A stretch of DNA of 64,000 bases from Helicobacter sp. 13S00401-1 (GTDB lineage: Bacteria > Campylobacterota > Campylobacteria > Campylobacterales > Helicobacteraceae): the NCBI RefSeq assembly GCF_002272925.1, contig NZ_MLAR01000009.1:1-64000 (forward strand). Reading direction: 5' to 3'. The position numbers and the translations under genes are program-made. This document shows, one piece after another, positions 1-7,860 of the stretch (within the stretch, counting starts at the first letter, position 1; every line of letters begins with the position of its first letter). A model generated the notes under the pieces. The model did not search any database. It saw only the letters and a program-made list of their open reading frames with translations, and was not told the DNA's origin.

Positions 1-300
1 TATAACCTAGTAATCTTGCAGATGTATTAAGTGCTTTCATAGCAAACCTACCACTTGGAGTAGTTGCTAGTAAGTTACCACCTTTTTGCTTTGCTGTTTT
101 ATCTAGTCTTTTTAAGATAGCATCATCTTTTTTTTTGCTAAAGCTTATATTTATAATTATCTAAAGTTGCTTTAACTAAATGGATGTAGTTTATCCCTTC
201 TTTAATTTCTTGAGTTCTTAGTATGCTCTATAAAATTTTTATGATCATCTAATGTCAAAAGATCTAAAGATGTTATTTTTTTCAAGTGTATATGCAGCTA
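1..300 (-). pseudogene. Decayed minus-strand gene running off the left edge
   Basis: The minus strand carries three stretches of plausible protein in different frames that follow one another: about 300-235 (reads ...TSLDLLTLDDHKNFIEH), about 230-155 (LRTQEIKEGINYIHLVK then ATLDNYK) and about 147-1 (KKDDAILKRLDKTAKQ then a stretch ending ALNTSARLLGY). Codon choice in each resembles the neighbouring genes, so this looks like one reading frame broken by at least two frameshifts; the last segment continues beyond the window. I do not recognise the family. A short plus-strand frame at 335-430 (begins MFKKSITRISLDL) also looks partly coding and could belong to another remnant. Sequencing error cannot be excluded. 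Confidence 0.45.
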
Positions 301-412
301 AGCTTGGAGTTCTTAAAGCCTAGATTTTGAAGTTATGTTTAAAAAAAGTATTACAAGGATTAGTTTAGATCTTACATATAGGCCATTAGATACTATTTTA
401 GGAGATAAAACT

Positions 413-445
413 CTTATAGATAGAATCTAAAATGCTATCTATAAG
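413..445 (-). terminator. Hairpin downstream of the metB-like gene
   Basis: A perfect 11-bp inverted repeat (CTTATAGATAG / CTATCTATAAG, arms 413-423 and 435-445) lies 17 nt past the stop codon of the metB-like gene. On the minus strand it is followed by AGTTTTATC. It is a probable transcription end for trpA-metB; the U tract is short, so a purely structural role is possible. The loop holds the AGAATCTA motif that is frequent in this genome. Confidence 0.5.
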
Positions 446-461
446 GTGAGGGTGTAAAAGC

Positions 462-1625
462 TTAGATGGCCCTTAAAGCTTCATTTAAAGCTTCTTTTAG
501 ATCTTCAACATCTTCTATACCTATGCTGAAGCGAAGTAGGTTTTGAGTGATATTCATCTCTTTTTTAGTCTCAGCGCTTAGACTGCCATGACTCATATAA
601 TAAGGCATGCCATAAAGACTTTCAACTCCGCCTAAACTTTCAGCTAGAGTGAAAAGAGTTAAATTCTTAGCAAAACGTTTCATGCCTTCATAATCTGTAT
701 TTAGATAAGCACTTACTACGCCACCAAAGCCATTTTTCATCTGTGTTTTAGCAAGTTCATGCTGAGGATGAGAAGGAAGGCCAGGGTAGAAGACTTTTTC
801 TACATTAGCGTGAGATTCTAAAAACTTTGCTATTTCAAGCGCATTTTCACAGTGCTTTTTCATCCTTAAAGATAGGGTTTTTATGCCTCTTGAGTTTAGA
901 TAGCTATCAAATGGACTTAGTATAGCTCCACAAGAGTTACTAACCATACGTAGTTTTTCATAAAGCTTAAAGTCATTTAAACAAACTGCGCCTGCTACGC
1001 TATCACTATGGCCATTTATATATTTAGTCATGCTATGAACTACTATATCTATACCTAAATTTAAAGGCTGTTGTAAATATGGAGTAGCAAAAGTGTTATC
1101 AACTACGCTTATGACGTTAGCATCACGTGCGATTTTAGCTATCTCTTCTATATTGCAAAGTGTTAAAAAAGGATTAGTTGGGCTTTCCATCCATATCATC
1201 TTAGTTTTTTCACCTATAGCTCTTTTAACATCTCCTATATTAGTCATATCCACATAGACAGTTTTTATACCAAAGTTACTCATAACTGTGCTTAAAAGCC
1301 TTCTTGTGCCACCATAGATATCATTAAAGCATATAACTTCATCACCACTTTTTAGCATGCTTAATATGACCATAGTCTCAGCTGCTTGTCCACTACCATA
1401 GCAGATAGTGTGTTTTGCATTTTCTAAACTTGCAAGCTTTTTTTCTATAACCTCACGTGTTGGATTACTTAGTCTTGAGTAGCTGTGGCCTAAGATATTA
1501 TTTTCAAAGTCTGCTTTTGCAAACGTACTTGATAAGTGTATGGGGCTTACTACATCACTAGTGGTATTACCGCTTAGATCTGGTATCTCACTAGTTATGA
1601 TGGCTCTTGTTGCAAATTTTTTCAT
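462..1625 (-). CDS. Cys/Met-metabolism PLP enzyme (cystathionine gamma-synthase/lyase family)
   Basis: PLP-dependent transsulfuration enzyme of 387 residues, the usual family length. The PLP lysine is K201 in SMTKYINGHSD, preceded by the cofactor-binding VVDNTFATPYLQ segment (about 174-185); GSGQAAE (77-83) and YGGTRR (104-109) are the phosphate and substrate loops. Family members either make cystathionine from an activated homoserine (MetB) or cleave cystathionine to cysteine (MccB/MetC); sequence reading alone does not separate these. AAGGATG lies before the ATG at 1625. The gene sits 23 nt downstream of trpA on the same strand and probably shares its transcript. Cytoplasmic. The family is secure, the exact reaction is not. 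Confidence 0.85.
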   Translation of the reverse strand: MKKFATRAIITSEIPDLSGNTTSDVVSPIHLSSTFAKADFENNILGHSYSRLSNPTREVIEKKLASLENAKHTICYGSGQAAETMVILSMLKSGDEVICFNDIYGGTRRLLSTVMSNFGIKTVYVDMTNIGDVKRAIGEKTKMIWMESPTNPFLTLCNIEEIAKIARDANVISVVDNTFATPYLQQPLNLGIDIVVHSMTKYINGHSDSVAGAVCLNDFKLYEKLRMVSNSCGAILSPFDSYLNSRGIKTLSLRMKKHCENALEIAKFLESHANVEKVFYPGLPSHPQHELAKTQMKNGFGGVVSAYLNTDYEGMKRFAKNLTLFTLAESLGGVESLYGMPYYMSHGSLSAETKKEMNITQNLLRFSIGIEDVEDLKEALNEALRAI

Positions 1626-1648
1626 TTTTCATCCTTAAAAGTAATGAT

Positions 1649-2416
1649 TTAATTTAGAAGCGACATTGTAGCTTCTTTAAGTTTAGTTACTAAGTCTGTT
1701 TTCCGTACTGCGTTTTCTTTGCTAAGTGCTTCTTTTGCACATTTTACAAAGTAAGACCCTACTATAAAACCATCAGTATAACCTTGAAGTAGTTTTACTT
1801 GTGCATGTGAATTTATACCAAATCCTACGTAAATCTCCTTATCACTTAAAGTTTTAATGCGCTTCAAACTAGCCTTTAAAGCAGGGCTTATATCAGTGCT
1901 AGCCCCTGTTATGCCTTCTCTTGCTACTACATAAAGTAAGGGTGCATTACTACTAGATTCTATTTCTTTGATACGGAAATCACTAGAAGTGGCAGTTATA
2001 AGCTCTATAAACTTTACATCCAAGGCAGCACATATCCCTCTTATACCTTCATGGTCATCTTTAGTATATAAAAAATCAGGTGCTATAAGTCCATAACCAT
2101 TTGCTGCTTTTATATCTCTTATAAATTCATAGATTCCATAAGCATAGATGATGTTTGCATAAGTCATAGCTATAAGTTTAGCTTTAGGGAACTCTTTAGC
2201 TAGAGTGCTTATTATTTTAAAACCATCTTTTGTATTAAAACCATTGTTTATAGAATCCATACTTGCATTTTGTATCAAGATCCCATCTGCATTTCCATCT
2301 GAAAAAGGAAACTGCACTTCAAGATAGCTTGCTCCTCCTTTTAGGATGCCTCTACCTATATCGATGCTAGATTCTATATCTGGATATCCAGCTATCATAT
2401 GCCCCATTAATTTCAT
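1649..2416 (-). CDS. trpA: Tryptophan synthase alpha subunit, divergent
   Basis: Alpha subunit that splits indole-3-glycerol phosphate into indole and glyceraldehyde 3-phosphate. At 255 residues it is slightly short at the N-terminus. The catalytic pair is kept: E33 in YLEVQFPFSD and D44 in NADG. The otherwise conserved FSDPxADG loop reads FSDGNADG, so the proline at the alpha/beta interface is lost; the phosphate region VGFGINS and VGSYFVK is present. No other trp gene is adjacent, and trpB is 17 kb away. The start has AGAGGCG before ATG, and a TATAAT box lies at 2449-2454. It is transcribed with the metB-like gene. Activity on indole-glycerol phosphate is likely but not proven. Confidence 0.82.
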   Translation of the reverse strand: MKLMGHMIAGYPDIESSIDIGRGILKGGASYLEVQFPFSDGNADGILIQNASMDSINNGFNTKDGFKIISTLAKEFPKAKLIAMTYANIIYAYGIYEFIRDIKAANGYGLIAPDFLYTKDDHEGIRGICAALDVKFIELITATSSDFRIKEIESSSNAPLLYVVAREGITGASTDISPALKASLKRIKTLSDKEIYVGFGINSHAQVKLLQGYTDGFIVGSYFVKCAKEALSKENAVRKTDLVTKLKEATMSLLN

Positions 2417-2448
2417 TTAATCGCCTCTTGTTGTTGTGTATACGTATA

Positions 2449-2454
2449 ATTATA
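2449..2454 (-). promoter_or_regulatory. Probable -10 box for trpA-metB
   Basis: The minus strand reads TATAAT here, about 33 nt before the trpA start codon, in an AT-rich stretch typical of sigma70 promoters of Campylobacterota, which often lack a clear -35 box. The opposite strand carries TATAAAAT at 2500-2507, a candidate -10 for leuC, so the 2417-2539 gap is a divergent promoter region. Confidence 0.5.
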
Positions 2455-2539
2455 GCTTTTAGGATAAATTTTATTAAATTTAATAGATTCAAACTACAAT
2501 ATAAAATATTAAAGTGTGAAGTTAAGGGAAGGAAATATA

Positions 2540-3817
2540 ATGAAGGGTTTAACTATAACTGAGAAGATTTTTAGTGATCACGTTGGTAAAGAGGCTAGGG
2601 CAGATTCCATAATAGAGTGCGATATAGATATGGTTATAGCTAATGATATAACTATGCCAATTTCTATCAAGTCTTTTAAAGAAGCAGGGGCTAAAAAGCT
2701 AGCCCGCCCTAAAAACTTTAGCCTAGTTATGGACCACTACATCCCAGCTAAAGATATACAAAGTGCTAATCAAGCCCGCATAAGTCGCGATTTCATCTTA
2801 GAACAAGACTTAGAAAACTACTTTGATGAAAGAGATATGGGCATAGAGCACGCTTTGATCCCAGAAAAAGGCCTTGTAGTAAGTGGCGATGTGATAATTG
2901 GTGCAGATAGTCATACTTGCACACATGGCGCCTTAGGAGCTTTTAGCACAGGCATGGGTAGTACTGATATAGCTTACGCCATGATAACTGGGAAGAATTG
3001 GTTTAAGATTCCAAAAAGTATAAAAGTAGTTTTTAGTGGCAAGCCTCAAAAGATGGTAGGAGGGAAAGATCTAATCTTAGAAGTCATACGTCAGATAGGC
3101 GTTGATGGCGCGCTTTATAAAGCACTAGAGTTTACAGGAGAGGGTATAAAGCATCTAAGCATGGATGATAGATTTTCTTTATGCAATATGGCCATAGAAG
3201 CAGGAGCAAAAAATGGCATCATAGCAGCAGATGACATAACTAAAGCCTTTTTAGAAGATAGGCAAAAAGAAGTTGGGCTAAGAAGTACTCCTAAGTACTT
3301 TTATAGTGATGAAGATGCTAACTATGAGCAAGTTTTACATATAGATTTAGATAAGTTAGAGCCTTTAGTTGCTTATCCATTCTTACCAAGTAATGGAAAA
3401 AGCATAAGTGAAGCTAGCAAAGATTCTATAAAAATAGATCAAGCCTTTATAGGGTCTTGTACTAATGGTCGTTTAAGCGATCTAAAAATAGCTAGCGAGA
3501 TACTAAAGGGCAAAAAGATAGATAAAAGAGTAAGACTTATAGTAACCCCTGGCACTCAGAAAATCTACAAAAAAGCCTATGAGCTAGGCTATATAAATGA
3601 CTTACTTGATGCGGGTGCACTAGTAAGTAACCCAACTTGTGGGGCCTGCTTAGGGGGCTATATGGGGATCTTAGGGCAGGGTGAAAAATGTATCTCTACA
3701 ACAAATAGGAACTTTGTAGGAAGGATGGGTGATAGGACTTCAGAAGTCTATCTAGCAAACGCCGCAGTAGTGGCAGCTTCAGCCTTAAGTGGAGTCATAA
3801 AAGACCCTAGAATCTAA
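2540..3817 (+). CDS. leuC: 3-isopropylmalate dehydratase large subunit
   Basis: Aconitase-family large subunit that isomerises 2- to 3-isopropylmalate in leucine synthesis, working with the small subunit LeuD. The ATG at 2540 is preferred over the GTG at 2516 because GGAAGGAAAT precedes it; this gives 425 residues, matching the shorter (archaeal-type, LeuC2) form. The [4Fe-4S] ligands are C307 (GSCTNG), C367 and C370 (NPTCGACLGG); GADSHTCTHG (121-130) and NRNFVGRMG are active-site segments. leuD and leuB are not adjacent and leuA is 30 kb away, so the pathway is dispersed. Homoaconitase-like or other relatives of this subfamily cannot be excluded by eye, but leuA in the window favours leucine synthesis. 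Confidence 0.85.
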   Translation: MKGLTITEKIFSDHVGKEARADSIIECDIDMVIANDITMPISIKSFKEAGAKKLARPKNFSLVMDHYIPAKDIQSANQARISRDFILEQDLENYFDERDMGIEHALIPEKGLVVSGDVIIGADSHTCTHGALGAFSTGMGSTDIAYAMITGKNWFKIPKSIKVVFSGKPQKMVGGKDLILEVIRQIGVDGALYKALEFTGEGIKHLSMDDRFSLCNMAIEAGAKNGIIAADDITKAFLEDRQKEVGLRSTPKYFYSDEDANYEQVLHIDLDKLEPLVAYPFLPSNGKSISEASKDSIKIDQAFIGSCTNGRLSDLKIASEILKGKKIDKRVRLIVTPGTQKIYKKAYELGYINDLLDAGALVSNPTCGACLGGYMGILGQGEKCISTTNRNFVGRMGDRTSEVYLANAAVVAASALSGVIKDPRI

Positions 3818-3857
3818 AAAGTGAAGAATTTATAGATTCTATCAAGCTTTAGAAAAC

Positions 3858-3900
3858 TTTATACATTAAAGTTAAATAAAACTTAACTTTAATGTATAAA
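3858..3900 (+). terminator. Perfect 18-bp hairpin after leuC
   Basis: Arms 3858-3875 and 3883-3900 are exact inverted repeats (TTTATACATTAAAGTTAA and its complement) around a 7-nt loop. It follows leuC by 40 nt. No long U tract follows (AUAAACUUAAUUUUU is the nearest), so it may be a terminator or an RNA-stability element. A smaller inverted repeat ACTTAGC/GCTAAGT is at 3933-3939 and 3952-3958, and TAGAATCTA/TAGATTCTA at 3808-3816 and 3833-3841 overlaps the leuC stop. Confidence 0.5.
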
Positions 3901-4003
3901 TAAACTTAATTTTTACTTAAAAAATGATCTAGACTTAGCATATCTATCCACGCTAAGTAAACTTAACATAATCTCAACACCTTTTATATTTTAATTCTAA
4001 GAC

Positions 4004-4016
4004 TTGGTTCTACCAT
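4004..4016. promoter_or_regulatory. Operator-like repeat upstream of first DUF417 gene
   Basis: TTGGTTCTACCAT contains the inverted repeat TGGT-TCT-ACCA and matches 11 of 13 positions of the palindrome at 4685-4697 in front of the paralogous gene. It ends 25 nt before the start codon and lies just downstream of AT-rich -10 candidates (TATATT at 3986-3991), a place where a repressor would block transcription. The regulator is not in the window. Confidence 0.5.
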
Positions 4017-4041
4017 GATAGATTATATAAAAGGATACACC

Positions 4042-4473
4042 ATGAAAACTTTATCTAGTATAGGCTTTTTTATAGCCTATGCTGGCGTAGCCATCATACT
4101 TATATGGATAGGAGTATATAAATTCACACCTACAGAGGCTGCTGCTATAAAGCCCTTAGTTAGCAACCACTTTTTACTTTTTTGGCTTTATGATATTTTA
4201 AGCGATCAAGGTGTTTCAAATCTTTTTGGCATTATAGAAATCATCTCTGGAATCTTAATAATAATCGCTCCTTTTATAAAAGTGATACGTATCCTAGCAG
4301 GTCTAGCCATAGTCATAACCTTCCTTTTTACACTTTCTTTTCTTTTTACAACTCCTGGAATTTGGAAAGTTGTTGATGGGATAGGGACCATAAACTTTTT
4401 TATGCTTAAAGATCTTCCTATGCTAGGACTAGGTCTAATTTATATAGCTATGAATCCTTTTAAGAGTAAATAA
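4042..4473 (+). CDS. DUF417 (YkgB/RclC-type) inner membrane protein, copy 1
   Basis: Small integral membrane protein of 143 residues with about four hydrophobic helices. The family signature is clear: WIGVYKFTPTEAAAIKPLVSNH, LSDQGVSNLFG, and LSFLFTTPGIW. The start at ATG 4042 is chosen because AAGGATACACC precedes it; the longer frame from 4015 would overlap the operator-like repeat. DUF417 includes E. coli RclC, part of the response to reactive chlorine, but the biochemical role of the family is not established. The next gene is a paralogue with a nearly identical central tract. Hairpins on both sides suggest it is transcribed alone. Confidence 0.85.
   Translation: MKTLSSIGFFIAYAGVAIILIWIGVYKFTPTEAAAIKPLVSNHFLLFWLYDILSDQGVSNLFGIIEIISGILIIIAPFIKVIRILAGLAIVITFLFTLSFLFTTPGIWKVVDGIGTINFFMLKDLPMLGLGLIYIAMNPFKSK
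4081..4259 (+). repeat. Near-identical 179-nt tract shared with 4769-4947
   Basis: Read base by base, 4081-4259 and 4769-4947 differ at three positions only (AGC/AGT, TTA/TTG, CTT/CTC), all silent. Sequence on both sides of the tract is clearly diverged between the two DUF417 copies, although a second short block (ACCTTCCTTTTTAC...) is again nearly the same. This pattern fits gene conversion or recent recombination between paralogues rather than simple recent duplication. Confidence 0.85.
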
Positions 4474-4504
4474 AATTACTCTCTTATCTTTAAAGACTAC
4501 TAAA

Positions 4505-4532
4505 TTATGGAATCTAAAAGTAGATTCCATAA
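4505..4532. terminator. Perfect 12-bp hairpin built from the GGAATCTA/TAGATTCC motif
   Basis: Arms TTATGGAATCTA (4505-4516) and TAGATTCCATAA (4521-4532) are exact inverted repeats with an AAAG loop, 31 nt after the first DUF417 gene. It is probably the transcription end of that gene, though no U run follows. The rest of the 4474-4729 gap has CTTAAGTTAA twice (4548-4557, 4570-4579), its inverse at 4640-4649 and the palindrome GTCTTAAGAC; no gene is seen. Confidence 0.5.
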
Positions 4533-4684
4533 AAGTCTTAAGACTAGCTTAAGTTAAATAAAATATTACCTTAAGTTAATCTTAAAACTCCTAGATCCAC
4601 TTTCTATCACTAAAAAGCAGTTTACTTCCTAATATAACCTTAACTTAAGATATTCCTAACAACTTTTGCGTTGTAATGTAGAGA

Positions 4685-4697
4685 ATGGTTCAACCAT
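4685..4697. promoter_or_regulatory. Palindromic operator upstream of second DUF417 gene
   Basis: ATGGTTCAACCAT is a perfect 6-bp-arm palindrome around one central base. A related sequence stands in front of the other DUF417 copy at 4004-4016. It lies 32 nt before the start codon. The size and symmetry suit a dimeric helix-turn-helix regulator such as an HxlR- or MarR-type sensor; this is inference. Confidence 0.55.
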
Positions 4698-4729
4698 ATA
4701 AGACTTTAATAAAATAAAGGATCGCAGTT

Positions 4730-5176
4730 TTGAAAACTCTAACACGCATAGGCTACTTTATATCTTTTGCTGGCGTAGCCATCATACTTATATGGATAGG
4801 AGTATATAAATTCACACCTACAGAGGCTGCTGCTATAAAGCCCTTAGTTAGTAACCACTTTTTGCTTTTTTGGCTTTATGATATTTTAAGCGATCAAGGT
4901 GTTTCAAATCTCTTTGGCATTATAGAAATCATCTCTGGAATCTTAATCATACTAGGCTTTTACTTTAATGTTATCCGCATCATAGCTGGTATATGTATGC
5001 TTATAACCTTCCTTTTTACGCTTTCTTTTCTTTTTACAACTCCAGGAATTTGGAGTGTTATAGATGGAGTAGGGCATATAGACTTTTTTATACTTAAAGA
5101 TCTTCCTATGTTAGGGCTTGGTATAACTTATATAGGATTAGCTCCATTTAGAGAGCAAAGAAGAAGGATATGGTAA
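4730..5176 (+). CDS. DUF417 (YkgB/RclC-type) inner membrane protein, copy 2
   Basis: Paralogue of the preceding gene, 148 residues. It starts with TTG at 4730, supported by AAAGGATC 8-9 nt upstream and by alignment with the MKTL start of copy 1. The middle (about residues 14-73) is identical in protein to copy 1, while the third helix region (LGFYFNVIRIIAGICML) and the C-terminus, which here ends in basic FREQRRRIW, have diverged. Four hydrophobic helices are visible. Role as for the family: linked to oxidant stress in E. coli, mechanism unknown. It converges with pncB, and 5177-5286 holds no gene. Confidence 0.85.
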   Translation: MKTLTRIGYFISFAGVAIILIWIGVYKFTPTEAAAIKPLVSNHFLLFWLYDILSDQGVSNLFGIIEIISGILIILGFYFNVIRIIAGICMLITFLFTLSFLFTTPGIWSVIDGVGHIDFFILKDLPMLGLGITYIGLAPFREQRRRIW

Positions 5177-5286
5177 AAGCATAAGCTAGTTTTAGCTTTA
5201 TACATCTCTTATAAATAGCTACTTTAACTAGGCTTTATTATTAAGAGATGCTTTTATCTCATAAACACTATAAACTTTTAAGTTAC

Positions 5287-6708
5287 CTATCTTAAAAGGC
5301 ACATCCTTAAGAGTTCTTCTTTTGTATCAAAAAGTTTTTGTGATAGGTCTACTTTATACTTTTGTGGATTAAGTGCTCTCTTATACTCATCCCAAAATTC
5401 ACCATAAGCCTCTTTATGAAAGCTTGCTATCTCTTTGACGCTGGGGAGGTCATAAACTAGCTTGCCATCTTTTACCACTAAAGTAGTAAGTGTTTTTGTA
5501 TAAAAGTTTCTTAGTGTTTTTCTTTTATAAGTACAACGTGGATCAAAGATTTCAAGTTCTTCTAAGTCATCAAAATCTTCTTCCATAAGACAGATTAAAT
5601 CAGCTTCAGCCTTTTTAGTTCGCCTATCATATATCCTTACTACTTTTTTAAAGCCTGGATTAGTTATCTTTCCTAGAGTATTGCTAGCTTTTAGTTTGGG
5701 CACTAAGATTCCATCTTCAGTGATTGCTGCAAGCTTGTAAACTCCATTTAAACTTGGAGTTTCTGCATTTGATACTAGCTTAGTCCCAACGCCAAATCCA
5801 TCTATCCTAGCGTATTGACTTTCAAGGGAGGCTATGATATTTTCATCTATATCCCCGGAAGCATAGATTTTTACTTCTTTAAAGCCTGCTTCATCTAATA
5901 TCTCTCTAGCCCTCTTTGATAAGTAGGCTAAATCACCAGAATCTAGTCTTATGCCAAGAGGTCTATGACCCATATTTACTAGCTCTTTAAAGACTGTGAT
6001 GGCATTAGGCAAGCCGCTATTTAAAGTATCATAAGTATCTACTAGTAATAAGCAACTATCTGGATAAGCTTTAGCATAAGCCCTAAAAGCTTCTAGCTCA
6101 CTATCAAAGCTCATAACCCAGGCGTGGGCATGAGTTCCAGTTACTGGTATATTAAACATTTTGCCAGCAAGCACATTAGAAGTAGCACTTACCCCAGCTA
6201 TATAAGCTGCCCTTGAGCTATAAACTCCAGCCTCAAAGCCCTGAGCGCGCCTAAGACTAAAGTCAGCTACTGATTTATCTTTAGCTGCATAAACTACCTT
6301 AGCAGCCTTTGAAGCAACCAAGGTTTGATAGTTTAAGATAGCAAGCAAGGCAGTTTCTATAAGCTGGGCTTCAAAAAGTCTAGCTTTTATAGTTAAAAAT
6401 GGCTCTTGGGGGAAGATAATGCTACCTTCTTTTATGGCGTATACATCACCGCTAAATTTAAAGTCTTTAAGTAGTTTTAAAAACTCTTCATCAAAGATTT
6501 TTAAAGACCTAAGATAGTTTATGTCACTTTCTTCAAACCTAAGATTTAAAATATACTCTAGTGCTTGTTCTAGCCCACAGGCTACTGCGTGATTAGTGCC
6601 TCTATAAAAGACATCAAAGATGGCTACTTTATCTAGCTTGCCATCCTTACTATAGCCTTGCATCATAGTTAGTTGATAAAGGTCTGTTAATAGCGCCTTA
6701 CTTTTCAT
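5287..6708 (-). CDS. pncB: Nicotinate phosphoribosyltransferase
   Basis: Cytoplasmic enzyme that joins nicotinate to PRPP (ATP-assisted) to form nicotinate mononucleotide for NAD salvage. Family features: LLTDLYQLTMMQGY at the N-terminus (7-20), FDVFYRG (31-37), FSLRRAQG (about 150), the GTHAHAWVMSF segment with the phosphorylated-type histidine, VDTYDTLNSG, and the phosphate loop IRLDSGDL. The length of 473 matches the longer bacterial NaPRTase type. AAGGATGCGTA precedes ATG. moaA lies 40 nt upstream on the same strand, so the two may be cotranscribed, though no functional link is evident. The C-terminal CTYKRKTLRNFYTKTL region is typical of this group. Confidence 0.9.
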   Translation of the reverse strand: MKSKALLTDLYQLTMMQGYSKDGKLDKVAIFDVFYRGTNHAVACGLEQALEYILNLRFEESDINYLRSLKIFDEEFLKLLKDFKFSGDVYAIKEGSIIFPQEPFLTIKARLFEAQLIETALLAILNYQTLVASKAAKVVYAAKDKSVADFSLRRAQGFEAGVYSSRAAYIAGVSATSNVLAGKMFNIPVTGTHAHAWVMSFDSELEAFRAYAKAYPDSCLLLVDTYDTLNSGLPNAITVFKELVNMGHRPLGIRLDSGDLAYLSKRAREILDEAGFKEVKIYASGDIDENIIASLESQYARIDGFGVGTKLVSNAETPSLNGVYKLAAITEDGILVPKLKASNTLGKITNPGFKKVVRIYDRRTKKAEADLICLMEEDFDDLEELEIFDPRCTYKRKTLRNFYTKTLTTLVVKDGKLVYDLPSVKEIASFHKEAYGEFWDEYKRALNPQKYKVDLSQKLFDTKEELLRMCLLR

Positions 6709-6748
6709 TACGCATCCTTATAAAAAAGTTTAAGCCCTCTTGAACTTC

Positions 6749-7717
6749 CTATCCCCCAGTTTCATAAAATGCACGAGCTGATATATCATCTTCTGACCAA
6801 AGATTTTTTTCTGGTTTATCCTTAATGGCTTGTTTTAATAAAGAATCTAATTTATCAATGTCCTTACTCTCTAAGGCATCTTTTAAGTCTACACTATCTT
6901 GATAGTACAAGCAAGGACAAAGCACACCTTTTGCAGTTAAGCGTATCCTATTGCAACTTTTACAGAAATCATCATCATGAGGAGAGATGATTCCAAACTC
7001 TGAAGTGATATTTTTGCTTAAGCTAGTAGCAGTGTAAATCTTAGCTGGTCCTTTTTTCTCTTTCTCTTCATAAGTTATCTTAAAGTCTTTTTTTAGTCTT
7101 TCTAAGATCTCATCTGACTTAAGCCCTTTTATAGAACTAGAAGCATTTAAATTTTCCATATACTCTATATAGCGCAAAGTAAATCCATGTTGAAAAGCAA
7201 AGTGCAGCATATCACTCATCTCATCATCATTTATACCCTTTAAAGGTACCATATTTAGCTTTATAAAAAAGTCTTTTTTAGAAGCAAGCTCTAAGCTTTT
7301 TAATATGGTTGGAAGGGCATTAACCTTAGATATAAGTGCTATCCTTTCAGGCTTTAAGGAATCTAAACTTACATTTATCCTTTTAAGTCCAGCAGCATGC
7401 AAACTATCTACATACTTATGAAGCAAGAAAGCATTAGTAGTTATAGCTAGATCTATATCTGGTTTATAGTTTTTTATACTAGCTAAAAACTCACTTAAGT
7501 TTGGTCTTAAGAGGGGCTCTCCACCTGTTATGCGTATCTTTTTGACGCCATTATCTATACACACTTTTACGAAGTTAAAGATCTTATCAAGCTCGACACT
7601 TTCTTCATGGAAGTCTAAGGGAGTGTTTGGCATACAGTATTGACACCTAAAGTTACACTGTTTTGTTACTGAGATCCTTAAGTAGTCTATTTCTCTATTA
7701 AAACTATCTATTAGCAT
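6749..7717 (-). CDS. moaA: GTP 3',8-cyclase (molybdenum cofactor synthesis)
   Basis: Radical-SAM enzyme that, with MoaC, turns GTP into cyclic pyranopterin monophosphate. The SAM cluster ligands are C21, C25 and C28 (CNFRCQYC). The second cluster that binds GTP is C252, C255 and C269 (CKSCNRIRLTAKGVLCPC), with an extra C267 beside it. The C-terminal Gly-Gly (ETGG), needed in MoaA, is present. The length of 322 residues is normal. No moaC, moeA or other cofactor gene is adjacent. The ribosome-binding site before ATG 7717 is weak. 7718-7860 is a divergent promoter gap towards coaE in which I see no clear boxes. Confidence 0.93.
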   Translation of the reverse strand: MLIDSFNREIDYLRISVTKQCNFRCQYCMPNTPLDFHEESVELDKIFNFVKVCIDNGVKKIRITGGEPLLRPNLSEFLASIKNYKPDIDLAITTNAFLLHKYVDSLHAAGLKRINVSLDSLKPERIALISKVNALPTILKSLELASKKDFFIKLNMVPLKGINDDEMSDMLHFAFQHGFTLRYIEYMENLNASSSIKGLKSDEILERLKKDFKITYEEKEKKGPAKIYTATSLSKNITSEFGIISPHDDDFCKSCNRIRLTAKGVLCPCLYYQDSVDLKDALESKDIDKLDSLLKQAIKDKPEKNLWSEDDISARAFYETGG

Positions 7718-7860
7718 AATTGCAACTTGTATTTTTCTATATGCGTCATGTTTGAACCTCGTTTTAAGCCTTATTTGGGCCTTAGCTTTTTTATGTCTAT
7801 AATTATTACTAAGTTTTCTTAAATCGCATATTGACCTAAACTACAAAAGACAAAGGAAAA

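Noticed and set aside
2516-2539. GTG start for leuC at 2516
   Set aside because: The ATG at 2540 has a strong GGAAGGAAAT in front and fits the family length; the extra eight residues have no support.
3818-4041. Small RNA or riboswitch between leuC and the DUF417 gene
   Set aside because: Several inverted repeats are present but no known riboswitch core is recognised; they are reported as hairpins only.
4206-4391. Minus-strand frame opposite the first DUF417 gene
   Set aside because: It is a mirror of the coding strand, with no ribosome-binding site and no recognisable protein.
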